Below, piece by piece: positions 42,947-52,193 of a DNA stretch of 64,000 nt. The notes under the pieces are model-generated. The model searched no databases and was not told where the DNA came from. It worked only from the letters and a program-made list of their open reading frames with translations. Numbering within the stretch: the first letter of the stretch is position 1; the number at the start of each line of letters is the position of its first letter. The DNA is from Tolypothrix campylonemoides VB511288 (GTDB lineage Bacteria > Cyanobacteriota > Cyanobacteriia > Cyanobacteriales > Nostocaceae), in the NCBI GenBank assembly GCA_000828075.3, contig JXCB02000006.1:2534-66533 (forward strand), given 5' to 3'. A program made the position numbers and the translations under genes.

Positions 42947-44341
42947 ATGTTGCCATTCTTACTGATTTTTCCTATTGCTCAAATCACTCCTCCCCCTGCA
43001 GCACCGCCACCGCAAGAAATTGTGCAACAGCAACAAGTGCGTCCTTTACCAGGTAATTTGGATAATATCCCTGTATTTAACAGCAATAGTCCAGAAAAGG
43101 TACTTAAAGAAGGAATTTTACTTTCCACCTTTCCATCCGCAGGGAAAAAAGTCCCAACCGCACACCTGAATTTTCCTTTTAAAGGACGATTTGATGTTTT
43201 TGCCCACCATGTTGCTGAAGCACCAACACCAGAAGACTTGCGATCGCTTTATCTGGGGATAATCCTCCACAACCCAGGAAAACAACCTGTGACAGTGAAT
43301 ATCTTGCAGGCGGCGAGTTATTTAAGCCAACCAGATGCGCCGTTTGCGGAGTTGCCATCAAAGAGTGAGAATATTTTAGGGACAATTTTCGCTGGACCAG
43401 GCGATCGCGTGATGGCTGATATCCTCCGGGGACAACGACAAGACACATTTCCTCCCCAAATTATTATTCCACCAGGCGAAAGCCAAATGTTGCTCAATGC
43501 GCCCATTCCTGTGAACGGACTGACACCACCGTTAAATGGTCGGTCTACACTCATGCGACTGTGGAGTAACGATACAGTGTATGCAGCGAGTCTGGCAATG
43601 TTTGCACCAAAGAATGCTGATGGCAGCGAGCGATCGCCTACTTTAGAAGAATGGCAAAATTTACTAAATAATGGTGATTTATCCGGACCACGCGATAAAG
43701 TCCCCACGCCTCTTGAAGAGACGAACAAACCAATCATATATGGTCGCGTTGCCGGAGTCGCCCAAGGGACTGAATGGAAAGCATTATTAATAGATGATCC
43801 AAAAACTCAACATCTGACCATACCCAGTTCTGGACAAGCCTTTTCTTACGCTCTTAGTGCTTTAAATCGCGGTACCTTAGGAACGAGTCAAATACAAAGT
43901 GCGCCGATGCTAGTGCGCTATCCTGACACCGCATATCGCGCTCATGGAAATTACACTGTGCAATACAGCTTAACATTGCCACTATATAACAATACTCAAA
44001 ATCAGCAAACTGTTATGGTGTCCATGCAGACACCAATAAAAGAAGACCAGTTAACCAAAGCAGGATTGCGCTTTTTGAATCCACCAGCGCCGCAAGTGTT
44101 CTTCCGGGGTTCCGTAAGGGTACGTTACAAAAATGACCAAGGTTTACCCCAAACACAGTATTTGCATTTGGTGCAGAAACGGGGACAACAAGGGGAACCA
44201 TTAGTGATGTTAAATATGAAAGCAGGCGAGAGAAGATTAGTAGAAGTAGACTTCCTCTATCCGCCAGACGCCACCCCACCCCAAGTGCTGACAGTTCAGA
44301 CGATGAATAATGTGAGTTCAACTAGTAGTTCATCGCATTAA
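42947..44341 (+). CDS. DUF3370 secreted protein
   Basis: The 464-aa product starts with a hydrophobic segment (MLPFLLIFPIAQITPPP) that acts as signal peptide or lipid anchor precursor. A Pro/Gln-rich stretch (PPPAAPPPQEIVQQQQVRPL) and a long beta-rich domain follow: KVPTAHLNFPFKGRFDVFAH, LYLGIILHNPGKQPVTVNIL, PQIIIPPGESQMLLNAPIPV, then FYNxTQNQQTVMVSMQTP-like strands. I recognise the family as DUF3370, which occurs in cyanobacteria. Function unknown; location is probably periplasm or cell surface. It is the last gene before a repeat-rich gap. Confidence 0.82.
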   Translation: MLPFLLIFPIAQITPPPAAPPPQEIVQQQQVRPLPGNLDNIPVFNSNSPEKVLKEGILLSTFPSAGKKVPTAHLNFPFKGRFDVFAHHVAEAPTPEDLRSLYLGIILHNPGKQPVTVNILQAASYLSQPDAPFAELPSKSENILGTIFAGPGDRVMADILRGQRQDTFPPQIIIPPGESQMLLNAPIPVNGLTPPLNGRSTLMRLWSNDTVYAASLAMFAPKNADGSERSPTLEEWQNLLNNGDLSGPRDKVPTPLEETNKPIIYGRVAGVAQGTEWKALLIDDPKTQHLTIPSSGQAFSYALSALNRGTLGTSQIQSAPMLVRYPDTAYRAHGNYTVQYSLTLPLYNNTQNQQTVMVSMQTPIKEDQLTKAGLRFLNPPAPQVFFRGSVRVRYKNDQGLPQTQYLHLVQKRGQQGEPLVMLNMKAGERRLVEVDFLYPPDATPPQVLTVQTMNNVSSTSSSSH

Positions 44342-44973
44342 TTATGATGGTTGTATAAGTTTGTAGTAAGGAGTTTAGTCCTAGACTCTTTGAGCGCTCT
44401 TTGCGCTTACTACCAAGCCTTCAAAAAAAGAAAAAATCCCAGGCTTTCTAAGCATAGGATTATCAATCTGACCTTTCATTTCCCAAAACTTTCACCTTGA
44501 CAACAACGTCATCATTGACCTTGACATAGACCTTGACTACCACTCCAAATGTGGGATCGACTTTGACTAAAACGTTGACCTTTACCACAATTTCCAAGAA
44601 ACCCCGGTAGTAAAACCGGGGAAAAGGGGTTTTGTCGTGTACTTTGAGTCTTTTATGCAAGACCGCATTAATTTATAAAGATAGGCTTGCTTCAATCCAA
44701 AGAATTGCCAAATTGCCAAGTAACTAAGCAATAATAGCCAAAATAAAACCCCAGGCTTATTACCTGGGGTTGACGGTGTTTCAACCACGATGTGCATGAC
44801 GGCTTATCGCCCTAATCTATCCTTTTGTTCTTAACAAGAGTAGCCAAAATGCCAAGAACAGTTATCCTCAAGTAGCTGCTTTGGCGAAGTTTGCCTAAAA
44901 AAATTACCTAAACAACTATATGATATGGATAAAAAAATCGTAAGAAATATTAAGTAGACTGGGCAATACACCC
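44342..44973. repeat. Repeat-rich intergenic region with hairpins
   Basis: No convincing gene. It includes an inverted copy of the tgtagtaagg palindrome (44362-44413), several ttgacc/ttgact motifs with roughly 6-bp based spacing (44490-44580), a 7-bp stem hairpin ccccggt/accgggg (44602-44621) and a 9-bp stem aaccccagg/cctggggtt with 7-nt loop (44747-44771). The last may terminate transcription from either side. Confidence 0.65.
44747..44771. terminator. Hairpin resembling an intrinsic terminator
   Basis: Stem aaccccagg / cctggggtt, 9 bp, loop cttatta. The flanks are A-rich on the left and gacggtgtttc on the right, so T-run support is weak. It is a dispersed type of palindrome and terminator activity is only a guess. 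Confidence 0.4.
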
Positions 44974-45756
44974 ATGACTGATAACTTTGAACCCACACAT
45001 CTACACACAATGAATCCGCTGACTCGATTCTCTGATAGAGCAGAGGATTATGTGAAGTACCGACCAAGCTACCCAGCCGCAGCAATTGATATTATTCTCC
45101 AAGGGTTAGCGCCGCCGTTGCAACTCGTAGCAGCAGATATTGGTGCGGGTACGGGAATTTCCTCCCGGTTGTTAGCAGAACGCGGTGTCAATGTCATTGC
45201 TATTGAACCAAACGCAGCAATGAAAGAAGCTGCTGAACCTCATCCAGGAGTGGAATTTCGGGATGGAACAGCGGAAGTTACCAAATTACCTGACGCATCT
45301 GTTGATTTAGTGACTTGTTTTCAAGCCTTTCACTGGTTCAACTCTGAGCCAAGTTTATTAGAATTTCGTCGTATTCTCAAACCGTCGGGACGGTTAGCGG
45401 TAGTATGGAATAACCGCGATCAAAATGACGAGTTGACTGCTGAATATAGCCAACTGGTACGCGCAGCATCGAATAACCACCCTGCTGAATCGCGGATGGA
45501 GTCGGTGCAACCACTGCTTGCAACTCCACATTTTGTTAACGTCCGCGAATATACGTTTGTTTATAGGCAAGAGTTAGATTTAACTGGACTTATTGGACGT
45601 GCAATGAGTGTTTCCTATCTTCCTCGTGAAGGCTTAGTGTACGAGCAGGTTGTTTCTGATTTGCAACAGTTGTATCAACGCTTTTGCAATGAACGCGGTT
45701 TTGTTTATATGGTTTATCGTACCAGCGTACACCTTGCTGAAGCATCAAATGAGTAG
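44974..45756 (+). CDS. Class I SAM-dependent methyltransferase
   Basis: The 260-aa product has the Rossmann methyltransferase motifs: ADIGAGTGISSRLLAERGVN (motif I), VIAIEPNAAM (motif II), DGTAEVTKLPDASVDLVTCF and LKPSGRLAVVWN. It belongs to the broad UbiE/Tam-type group; the substrate is unknown. An internal Met at codon 13 could also be the start. The gene overlaps ureD by 8 bp and thereby heads the urease unit, which may be chance or may couple their expression. Confidence 0.85.
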   Translation: MTDNFEPTHLHTMNPLTRFSDRAEDYVKYRPSYPAAAIDIILQGLAPPLQLVAADIGAGTGISSRLLAERGVNVIAIEPNAAMKEAAEPHPGVEFRDGTAEVTKLPDASVDLVTCFQAFHWFNSEPSLLEFRRILKPSGRLAVVWNNRDQNDELTAEYSQLVRAASNNHPAESRMESVQPLLATPHFVNVREYTFVYRQELDLTGLIGRAMSVSYLPREGLVYEQVVSDLQQLYQRFCNERGFVYMVYRTSVHLAEASNE

Positions 45757-46594
45757 CCTTTTAGAGAAAGAACTTCCGACTGGCTGGCATGGCAAACTTA
45801 ATTTAGTATATGCTCATCGCCAAAATACAACAGCGCTGATTCACAACCAAAATCAAGCACCACTGAAGGTGCAACGCCCGTTTTATCCAGAAGGACAAGA
45901 GGTTTGTCATAGCGTGATTTTACATACAGCTGGAGGAGTTGTGGGAGGCGATCGCCTTTCTTGCAATTTTCACCTCCAACGCAACGCCCAAGCACTCATC
46001 ACCACAGCCGCAGCAAGTAAGATATATCGCAGTAATGGCACTCAAGCAAGACAAAGTATCGAGATCACAGTTGATGCTGGTGCTTGTTTGGAGTGGTTAC
46101 CCCAAGAAACAATTGTGTTTAACGGGGCGATTTATCGGCAAGACTTGCGGGTAGAATTAGCTACGGAAGGTAGCTTTTTGGGCTGGGAAATCAACCGATT
46201 TGGACGCAGCGCCAGAGGAGAGATATTTGCAACAGGAGAATGGCGATCGCACACGGAAATTTGGCAGCAAGGCGTTCCTTTATGGATTGATAGGCAATGG
46301 TTACCGGGTAGGGTTGAGGTTTTTCACAGTCCTCACGGCTTGGCAGGGCAACCTTTAGCGGGTAGTCTGGTATACGTTGGGCAAGAGGTTTCATCTGATT
46401 TGGTGGAGAAAGCGCGTTCCCTGTGGCGTGGGGAAGGACAAGCAGGTGTGACTCGTCTTTCATGTGGATTATTGTGTCGATATCGTGGTTCTACGACATC
46501 TGAGGTGAGAAACTGGTTTATTGGTGTCTGGCAGCTATTGCGTCAATCATTTTTGGTACGTTCTAGTTGTGTACCAAGAGTTTGGCAGATTTGA
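45749..46594 (+). CDS. ureD: Urease accessory protein UreD
   Basis: The start at 45749 (MSSLLEKELPTGWHGKLNLV) is inside the upstream methyltransferase gene. The 281-aa product has the UreD pattern: ALIHNQNQAPLKVQRPFYP, HTAGGVVGGDRLSCNFHLQ, ITTAAASKIYRSNGTQAR and EWLPQETIVFNGA. UreD with UreF and UreG delivers nickel to urease. ureE, ureF and ureG are not in this window. A repeat of the cgccaagacgccaaggacgc type follows before ureA. Confidence 0.95.
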   Translation: MSSLLEKELPTGWHGKLNLVYAHRQNTTALIHNQNQAPLKVQRPFYPEGQEVCHSVILHTAGGVVGGDRLSCNFHLQRNAQALITTAAASKIYRSNGTQARQSIEITVDAGACLEWLPQETIVFNGAIYRQDLRVELATEGSFLGWEINRFGRSARGEIFATGEWRSHTEIWQQGVPLWIDRQWLPGRVEVFHSPHGLAGQPLAGSLVYVGQEVSSDLVEKARSLWRGEGQAGVTRLSCGLLCRYRGSTTSEVRNWFIGVWQLLRQSFLVRSSCVPRVWQI

Positions 46595-46646
46595 ACAAAC
46601 CGCCAAGACGCCAAGGACGCCAAGAGAGGAGAGAAAGAGGTAGGAA
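46595..46646. repeat. Dispersed repeat between ureD and ureA
   Basis: The gap carries the cyanobacterial cgccaagacgccaaggacgc repeat, followed by a purine-rich stretch (gagaggagagaaagaggtag) that includes a possible ribosome site for ureA. Confidence 0.75.
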
Positions 46647-46949
46647 ATGCAACTTACGCCGCAGGAGAAGGATAAATTGTTGATTTTTACTGCTGCGCTA
46701 TTAGCAGAAAGACGGAAAGAAAGAGGTTTGAAGTTGAATTATCCGGAAGCGGTGGCGTATATTTCTGCTGCTATTTTGGAAGGTGCAAGAGATGGGCGAA
46801 CAGTTGCAGAATTGATGAGTTATGGTACAACGCTGTTAACGCGGGATGATGTGATGGAAGGTGTACCAGAAATGGTGCATGAAGTGCAGGTGGAAGCGAC
46901 TTTCCCTGATGGGACAAAGTTGGTAACAGTGCATAACCCAATTCGTTAA
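46647..46949 (+). CDS. ureA: Urease gamma subunit
   Basis: The 100-aa product is Ure[61 protein letters not shown] and [20 protein letters not shown]. It is a structural subunit with ureB and ureC, full length. Gaps to its neighbours are 52 bp and 22 bp, so it is one operon. Confidence 0.97.
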   Translation: MQLTPQEKDKLLIFTAALLAERRKERGLKLNYPEAVAYISAAILEGARDGRTVAELMSYGTTLLTRDDVMEGVPEMVHEVQVEATFPDGTKLVTVHNPIR

Positions 46950-46971
46950 TTCTTGCACATAGAGGTAAAAA

Positions 46972-47283
46972 ATGATTCCAGGGGAAATTATCACAGCAGT
47001 TGGGGAAATAGAACTTAATGCAGGTCGTCCTACTGTAAGATTACAAGTCTCAAATACAGGAGATAGACCGATACAAGTTGGTTCTCACTTTCACTTTTAC
47101 GAAGTTAATGCTGCGTTGAATTTTGACAGAGAACAAGCGCGGGGAATGCGTCTCGATATTCCCGCTGGGACAGCAGTTCGCTTTGAACCAGGCGATGAAA
47201 AAGAAATCACATTAGTCCCCTTGGTTGGGAGTCGCCAAGTTTACGGTTTCAACGCCAGAATTAACGGACAGCTAGATTCATGA
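46972..47283 (+). CDS. ureB: Urease beta subunit
   Basis: The 103-aa product is Ure[40 protein letters not shown] and [20 protein letters not shown]. The length is normal for a separate beta subunit. A 113-bp gap follows it, then an unrelated DUF1349 gene before ureC, which breaks the usual ureABC order. Confidence 0.97.
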   Translation: MIPGEIITAVGEIELNAGRPTVRLQVSNTGDRPIQVGSHFHFYEVNAALNFDREQARGMRLDIPAGTAVRFEPGDEKEITLVPLVGSRQVYGFNARINGQLDS

Positions 47284-47396
47284 TAAGTGTGCAATAGCTA
47301 CTAAAAAACTCGAAGTTATCAAAAATCGGTTCCAACTTAACCCACGCAAAAGCCAAAGGCGTAAGCACACACTTTAGATGTAAGGATTCAACAGAG

Positions 47397-47933
47397 ATGG
47401 AATGGTACAATGAACCGCCTGTTTGGAATGTCCAAGATGATACAATCCACATCACCTCTGGATCGAAAACGGACTTTTGGCGTGAAACGCACTATGGCTT
47501 TATTAGAGATAATGGGCACTTTTTTTATGAACAAATTCAGGGTGACTTTGTTGTTGAGGTAAAAGTCAGTGGTCAGTATCAAGAATTGTATGATCAAGCT
47601 GGACTGATGGTGCGTTTAAATGAGTCTCATTGGTTGAAATGTGGCATTGAATTTGTTCATGGTGTGCAACAAGTCAGTGCTGTCGTCACACGCGACTACT
47701 CGGATTGGTCTGTTATCCCAATAAAAGAAAATCCCTCTACAATTTGGGTGCGTGTGACTCGACGCGGGACTACTGTGGAAGTGCAATATTCTCTGGATGG
47801 GAATGATTACACGATGCTGAGATTGGCGTATCTCACTCCTGTGGAAACAGTGAATGTTGGTGTCATGTGTGCTTCTCCTGAAGGGAATGGCTTCCCAATG
47901 AAGTTTGAAAAATTCACAATTCGCAGTTTGTGA
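47397..47933 (+). CDS. DUF1349 lectin-like protein inserted in urease operon
   Basis: The 178-aa product is a DUF1349 protein with a concanavalin-like beta-sandwich: NEPPVWNVQDDTIHITSGSK, FFYEQIQGDFVVEVKVSGQY, DQAGLMVRLNESHWLKCGIE, SVIPIKENPSTIWVRVTRRG and EVQYSLDGNDYTMLRLAYL. It resembles a family loosely called 'regulation of enolase 1'. It sits between ureB and ureC; its stop is 9 bp ahead of the ureC ATG, with gaggag in between, so its translation is coupled to ureC. No role in urease is known. Confidence 0.88.
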   Translation: MEWYNEPPVWNVQDDTIHITSGSKTDFWRETHYGFIRDNGHFFYEQIQGDFVVEVKVSGQYQELYDQAGLMVRLNESHWLKCGIEFVHGVQQVSAVVTRDYSDWSVIPIKENPSTIWVRVTRRGTTVEVQYSLDGNDYTMLRLAYLTPVETVNVGVMCASPEGNGFPMKFEKFTIRSL

Positions 47934-47942
47934 GGAGTTGTT

Positions 47943-49670
47943 ATGAGTTACAGAATGGATCGCCGCGCCTACGCGGAAACTTTTGGTCCAACAGTAGGCG
48001 ATCGCATCCGACTAGCTGACACAGAATTATTTATCGAAGTTGAACAAGACTTCACCACCTACGGGGACGAAGTGAAATTTGGCGGCGGTAAAGTTATCCG
48101 TGATGGGATGGGACAGTCACCTATTTCCAACGCTGATGGTGCGGTTGATTTAGTCATTACCAATGCCTTAATTCTCGATTGGTGGGGTATCGTTAAAGCA
48201 GATATCGGCATTAAAGACGGCAAAATATTCAAAATTGGTAAAGCTGGAAATCCCTATATTCAAGACAATGTAGATATTATTATTGGTCCTGGTACTGAGG
48301 CGGTAGCTGGGGAAGGCATGATTCTCACTGCTGGCGGTATCGACACCCACATTCACTTTATTTGTCCGCAACAGATTGAAGTGGCGATCGCTTCCGGGAT
48401 TACCACGATGATTGGCGGTGGTACTGGTCCTGCTGCGGGTACAAACGCTACTACCTGCACTCCTGGTCCTTGGAACATTTACCGAATGCTGCAAGCTGCC
48501 GATGCTTTTCCTATGAACTTAGGATTTTTAGGAAAAGGCAATGCCAGCTTACCTCAAGGACTTGTGGAACAAGTGCAAGCAGGTGCGATCGGGTTAAAGC
48601 TGCACGAAGACTGGGGAACTACCCCGGCAGCAATTGATACCTGTCTGAGCGTCGCCGATGAATATGATGTACAAGTAGCAATTCATACCGACACTTTAAA
48701 CGAAGCGGGGTTTGTAGAAGATACCATCGCCGCTTTCAAGAATCGTGTTATCCATACATACCACACCGAAGGCGCAGGCGGCGGTCACGCACCAGATATT
48801 ATCAAAGTCTGCGGGGAAGCGAATGTGCTACCATCTTCCACCAACCCAACACGTCCTTACACCGTCAATACCTTGGATGAACATCTGGATATGCTGATGG
48901 TGTGTCATCACTTAGATCCAGCAATTGCTGAGGATGTGGCGTTTGCAGAGTCGCGCATCCGTCGTGAGACAATTGCCGCTGAAGATATTCTGCATGACTT
49001 AGGCGCATTCAGTATGATTTCCTCCGACTCCCAAGCGATGGGACGAGTCGGAGAGGTGATAATTCGTACATGGCAAACAGCGCACAAAATGAAAGTGCAA
49101 CGCGGAGACCTCACCCCAACCCTTCTCCTAGAAGGAGAGGGGCAAAGAGCAGATAATTTTCGGGCTAAGAGGTATGTTGCAAAGTATACTATTAACCCAG
49201 CAATTACCCACGGTATTTCTCAATATGTGGGTTCAGTGGAAGAAGGAAAACTTGCAGATTTGTGTTTGTGGCGTCCTGCGTTTTTTGGTGTGAAGCCGGA
49301 AATAGTCATTAAAGGCGGGATGATTGCATGGTCACAAATGGGCGATGCAAATGCAAGTATTCCCACACCGCAACCAGTGCATATGCGACCGATGTTTGGT
49401 AGTTTTGCAGGTGCGCGTCACGCTACATCGTTCACTTTTGTCTCGCAAGCAGCTTTGGAAAGGGAGATTCCCAGTCAGTTGGGTTTGCAAAAGCAAGCAG
49501 TTGCAGTTTCTGGGACACGCCAATTGAGTAAGCAGGATATGAAGCTGAATGATGCGTTACCTAATATTGAAGTGGATGCAGAAACTTATGAAGTGAGGGC
49601 TGATGGCGAGTTGCTGACGTGTGAACCTGCAACAGTTTTGCCGATGGCGCAAAGATACTTTTTGTTTTGA
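47943..49670 (+). CDS. ureC: Urease alpha subunit (catalytic), with short repeat-derived insert
   Basis: The 575-aa catalytic subunit hydrolyses urea to ammonia and carbamate at a two-nickel centre. Nickel and active-site residues are present: [20 protein letters not shown], the carbamylated Lys in [39 protein letters not shown], the catalytic His in VCHHLDP and [12 protein letters not shown]. After VQRG, where relatives have a short acidic stretch, this protein has [13 protein letters not shown] (residues ~389-401). It is encoded by a 34-bp repeat of the ctcaccccaacccttctcct type at 49109-49142, in frame and close to the flap region. Confidence 0.96.
   Translation: MSYRMDRRAYAETFGPTVGDRIRLADTELFIEVEQDFTTYGDEVKFGGGKVIRDGMGQSPISNADGAVDLVITNALILDWWGIVKADIGIKDGKIFKIGKAGNPYIQDNVDIIIGPGTEAVAGEGMILTAGGIDTHIHFICPQQIEVAIASGITTMIGGGTGPAAGTNATTCTPGPWNIYRMLQAADAFPMNLGFLGKGNASLPQGLVEQVQAGAIGLKLHEDWGTTPAAIDTCLSVADEYDVQVAIHTDTLNEAGFVEDTIAAFKNRVIHTYHTEGAGGGHAPDIIKVCGEANVLPSSTNPTRPYTVNTLDEHLDMLMVCHHLDPAIAEDVAFAESRIRRETIAAEDILHDLGAFSMISSDSQAMGRVGEVIIRTWQTAHKMKVQRGDLTPTLLLEGEGQRADNFRAKRYVAKYTINPAITHGISQYVGSVEEGKLADLCLWRPAFFGVKPEIVIKGGMIAWSQMGDANASIPTPQPVHMRPMFGSFAGARHATSFTFVSQAALEREIPSQLGLQKQAVAVSGTRQLSKQDMKLNDALPNIEVDAETYEVRADGELLTCEPATVLPMAQRYFLF
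49109..49142. repeat. Repeat-derived insert in ureC
   Basis: A 34-bp palindromic-type segment (cctcaccccaacccttctcc, then tagaaggagagggg) belongs to a family frequent in cyanobacterial intergenic DNA. The arms ccttctcct/agaaggag are complementary. It encodes [11 protein letters not shown]. Confidence 0.8.
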
Positions 49671-49853
49671 TATCTTATCTTTTGGTATTAAAAAGTTTCT
49701 TTAATTATTTATCTTTTAGTATTGTAGGGGCACCTGCCATGACTGTCTCTAGTGATAACAACCAGGCTTAGGTGCAACCTACATTCCACAGAACAGATAG
49801 GTGAAAAACTGTTAGGTGAAAAACTGTTGTTAATTTTCAAATCAGTGAGAGCT

Positions 49854-50054
49854 TTATTTAAGTAACCTTGTTACCCTGACGTCATATTCAGTGCCTTTTG
49901 GATGGTCACTTCTAGCTTGAAGGAGCGCCATGCTATCAGCTTTATGTTTTGACTCTGCGTCGATTTCGTATCGTGTTGTCCCGCTTTGACAGGTATTGTT
50001 CTTCAGATCAGCAAATTCCTTGATATCCACTAATACTTCGTAAGTATGAACCAT
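49854..50054 (-). CDS. Small hypothetical protein, 66 aa
   Basis: The 66-aa product (MVHTYEVLVDIKEFADLKNN, then RYEIDAESKHKADSMALLQA) is soluble. It has a good ribosome site (ggagg, about 7 bases upstream of the ATG at 50054), which supports it as a real gene. I do not recognise a family. The pattern, two strands with charged loops and a helix, suggests a small alpha/beta protein. It converges with ureC. Confidence 0.65.
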   Translation of the reverse strand: MVHTYEVLVDIKEFADLKNNTCQSGTTRYEIDAESKHKADSMALLQARSDHPKGTEYDVRVTRLLK

Positions 50055-50402
50055 TTTGGCACCTCCAAATATCTAGTGTGCAACTAATGGGAATAGAATC
50101 CACTATATGTATAGAAAAAGGTACTAGTTCTCAAACAATACAATTCTTTAACCTTTTTAAGGAAGGTTATTAATACTTTCGTGTTCGCAATTATGCAGGC
50201 ATTGAGTACCTTTGGGACACGCTGCGCGTCGGCGTAGCCTGCGCTTTGCGCGATCGCTTTAGCATTGGAACTTATTTCATGATGTTGAGGCTATTTGAAA
50301 AGGCGATAATCGTTGGTGGGCGCTTTACGCGATCGCTTGCTTTGGGGTAAGAGTGCGTTAGCAAAGTTATTTATTCTTTCAAATTCGACAATTGACAATG
50401 AC
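50055..50402. other. Intergenic region with one dispersed repeat
   Basis: No gene is seen. The left part should hold the promoter of the 66-aa gene. A GC-rich repeat (gacacgctgcgcgtcggcgt, 50217-50236) and gcgatcgct sites lie in the right part. Confidence 0.5.
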
Positions 50403-51362
50403 ATGACCGAACAACGCACTGATTACGATAGTCCTTGGAAGGAAGTTATTGAAAGCTTTTTTCCTCGCTTTTTAGAATTCTTTTTCCCTGACGCTTACGC
50501 CGTCATTGACTGGGAACGAGGCTATGAATTTCTCGATACAGAACTGCAACAGCTAGAACCAGATGCAGAAATTGGCAAACGACTCGTCGATAAAGTGGCA
50601 AAAGTTTGGCTACTAAATGGTGAAGAAGCTTGGGTATTGGTTCATGTCGAAGTCCAAGGACAGTATGACAGTGAATTTGCCCAACGGATGTACACATATA
50701 ATTACCGCTTGTTTGACCGCCACCAAAAGCAAGTCATCAGTTTAGCAGTTTTGGCAGACGAAGAGGTAAATTGGCGACCTTCAAGCTACGGTTATTCACT
50801 AGGAGGATGTCGCGTCAGTTTAGAGTTTCCCGTAGCGAAACTTTTGGACTATGAGACGCAGTGGGAAACGTTAGAACAAAGCACCAATCCCTTTAGTGTA
50901 GTCGTCATGGCACATCTAAAAACCAAGGCAACACACCGTAAACCAGAAAGTCGGTTACAGTGGAAATTAAGTCTAGTAAGAAGACTATTTGAACGGGGAT
51001 ATAGCCGAGAAGAGATTCTGGGGTTATTTCGGTTTATCGACTGGATAATGGTATTGCCAGAGGAATTGGCGCGTAGTTTTAAAGCAGAGGTAAGAAGTTA
51101 CGAGGAGGTACAGAGGATGCGGTATGTAACTAGTATTGAACGGCTGGCAAAAGAAGAAGGAATGCTCCAAAAGGCAAAAGAGCATGTACTCAAAATCCTA
51201 CAGACGCGGTTTGGAGTAGTCCCTGAGCCAGTTGTGGAAGTTATCAATAACATCGAGAATATGTCTATCCTGGAAACACTTTTCACAAGCGCGATCACTA
51301 TTGGTTCTATAGAAGAATTCCAGCAAGTTCTTAACCAGAGTACATCCAAGGGAGAATCATGA
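50403..51362 (+). CDS. Rpn/PD-(D/E)XK-type putative nuclease (DUF4351-like)
   Basis: From the ATG at 50403 (MTEQRTDYDSPWKEVIESFF) the product is about 319 aa; an earlier start at 50313 adds an unconserved tail. The N-terminal half is of the Rpn/transposase_31 nuclease fold, with DSPWKEVIESFFPRFLEFFF, DKVAKVWLLNGEEAWVLVHV and EVQGQYDSEFAQRMYTYNYR (the E-x-Q variant of the E-x-K nuclease motif). The C-terminal part is helical, ending in ILETLFTSAITIGSIEEFQQ. Such genes occur in many copies in filamentous cyanobacteria and may promote recombination. Role here is unknown. Confidence 0.8.
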   Translation: MTEQRTDYDSPWKEVIESFFPRFLEFFFPDAYAVIDWERGYEFLDTELQQLEPDAEIGKRLVDKVAKVWLLNGEEAWVLVHVEVQGQYDSEFAQRMYTYNYRLFDRHQKQVISLAVLADEEVNWRPSSYGYSLGGCRVSLEFPVAKLLDYETQWETLEQSTNPFSVVVMAHLKTKATHRKPESRLQWKLSLVRRLFERGYSREEILGLFRFIDWIMVLPEELARSFKAEVRSYEEVQRMRYVTSIERLAKEEGMLQKAKEHVLKILQTRFGVVPEPVVEVINNIENMSILETLFTSAITIGSIEEFQQVLNQSTSKGES

Positions 51363-51442
51363 AAGGAGGAAATTACCATCATCGATTTTTTTGTTTAAAG
51401 TGATGATGTAACAGTTCAACTTTGCATCGAAAGCAAACAATT

Positions 51443-51658
51443 ATGTTACCTGTTAATAAAAAAATTGTAACTGATGAAGAAATGCGTCCAGTTGCAGTGT
51501 TGATTGATTATCAAGACTGGTAGAAAATTGAGCAAATATTGGAGGCTTATCAATTACAACAAAAAGAAGAGTTTACTATAAACAAGTATGCTGGTATAGT
51601 TAAACTCACTCAAGACCCTTTGAAGTATCAGCTGCAAATTAGGGATGAGCAGAGTTGA
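51443..51658 (+). pseudogene. Antitoxin-like gene with internal TAG stop
   Basis: The ATG at 51443 opens MLPVNKKIVTDEEMRPVAVL and then IDYQDW, followed by TAG at 51521-51523. In the same frame the sequence continues KIEQILEAYQLQQKEEFTIN to a TGA at 51656-51658, 71 codons in all. The pattern is that of Phd/YefM-like antitoxins of cyanobacteria. At the TAG, relatives probably carry a sense codon such as CAG, so a single C-to-T change could explain it. No toxin gene follows directly; the downstream genes are hicBA. Confidence 0.7.
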
Positions 51659-51689
51659 CACAAGCTTTCATTATTATTGCACACAAATT

Positions 51690-51932
51690 ATGCTAACGAA
51701 ATACATACAAGCTGCTCTAGTTAAAGCAAAATATAAGATTTTGTCAGATGATGGCACGTTTTACGGAGAAATACCCGAGTTCCAAGGTGTCTGGGCTAAT
51801 GCAGATACTTTAGAAGCTTGTAGAGAGGAATTAGCAGAGGTTTTGGAAGAGTGGATTTTCTTACGAGTTTCTCACCATCTGCCATTACCTATAGTTGATG
51901 GCATTGAACTTTCAATCAAGAAAGTAGCATAA
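51690..51932 (+). CDS. hicB: HicB family antitoxin
   Basis: The start at 51690 (MLTKYIQAALVKAKYKILSD) is chosen because an earlier frame opening at 51645 overlaps the preceding pseudogene and is not conserved. The 80-aa product shows FYGEIPEFQGVWANADTLEA and CREELAEVLEEWIFLRV, the HicB fold. Its last base overlaps the hicA ATG. The antitoxin-first order is opposite to the pair at 5158. Confidence 0.87.
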   Translation: MLTKYIQAALVKAKYKILSDDGTFYGEIPEFQGVWANADTLEACREELAEVLEEWIFLRVSHHLPLPIVDGIELSIKKVA

Positions 51933-52150
51933 TGCCTTCCTTCGGATCTATTAAGCGCCCAGACTTAATTAGGTATTTGAGGCAACTAGGGTTTGAGGGA
52001 CCGTACTCTGGTAGCAAACATCAGTATATGGTCAAGGATGATATCACGGTACGAATACCAAACCCTCACAGAAGTGACATTGGTAAAGGGCTTTTGGCTG
52101 AAATATTGCGACAAGCTGGAATTGAAAAGGATGAGTGGGAACAGTTGTGA
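51932..52150 (+). CDS. hicA: HicA family mRNA interferase toxin
   Basis: The 72-aa product has DLIRYLRQLGFEGPYSGSKH with the active-site His in GSKHQYM, then HRSDIGKGLLAEILRQAGI. The catalytic region is of the HicA type and intact. It starts one base inside the hicB stop, a classic coupling. DUF6887-like and NACHT genes follow. Confidence 0.88.
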   Translation: MPSFGSIKRPDLIRYLRQLGFEGPYSGSKHQYMVKDDITVRIPNPHRSDIGKGLLAEILRQAGIEKDEWEQL

Positions 52151-52193
52151 TATTTAAGGGGCGATCGCCCAATGATGGTAGGTGGGATTTTTT

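Noticed and set aside
44463-44660. 65-aa frame rich in VKV repeats
   Set aside because: It reads through a ttgacc/ttgact motif repeat and a hairpin; the repeating peptide follows from repeating DNA.
44940-44975. Possible NtcA site (GTA-N8-TAC) before the urease unit
   Set aside because: The closest match, gtagactgggcaatac, has a 10-base spacer rather than 8.
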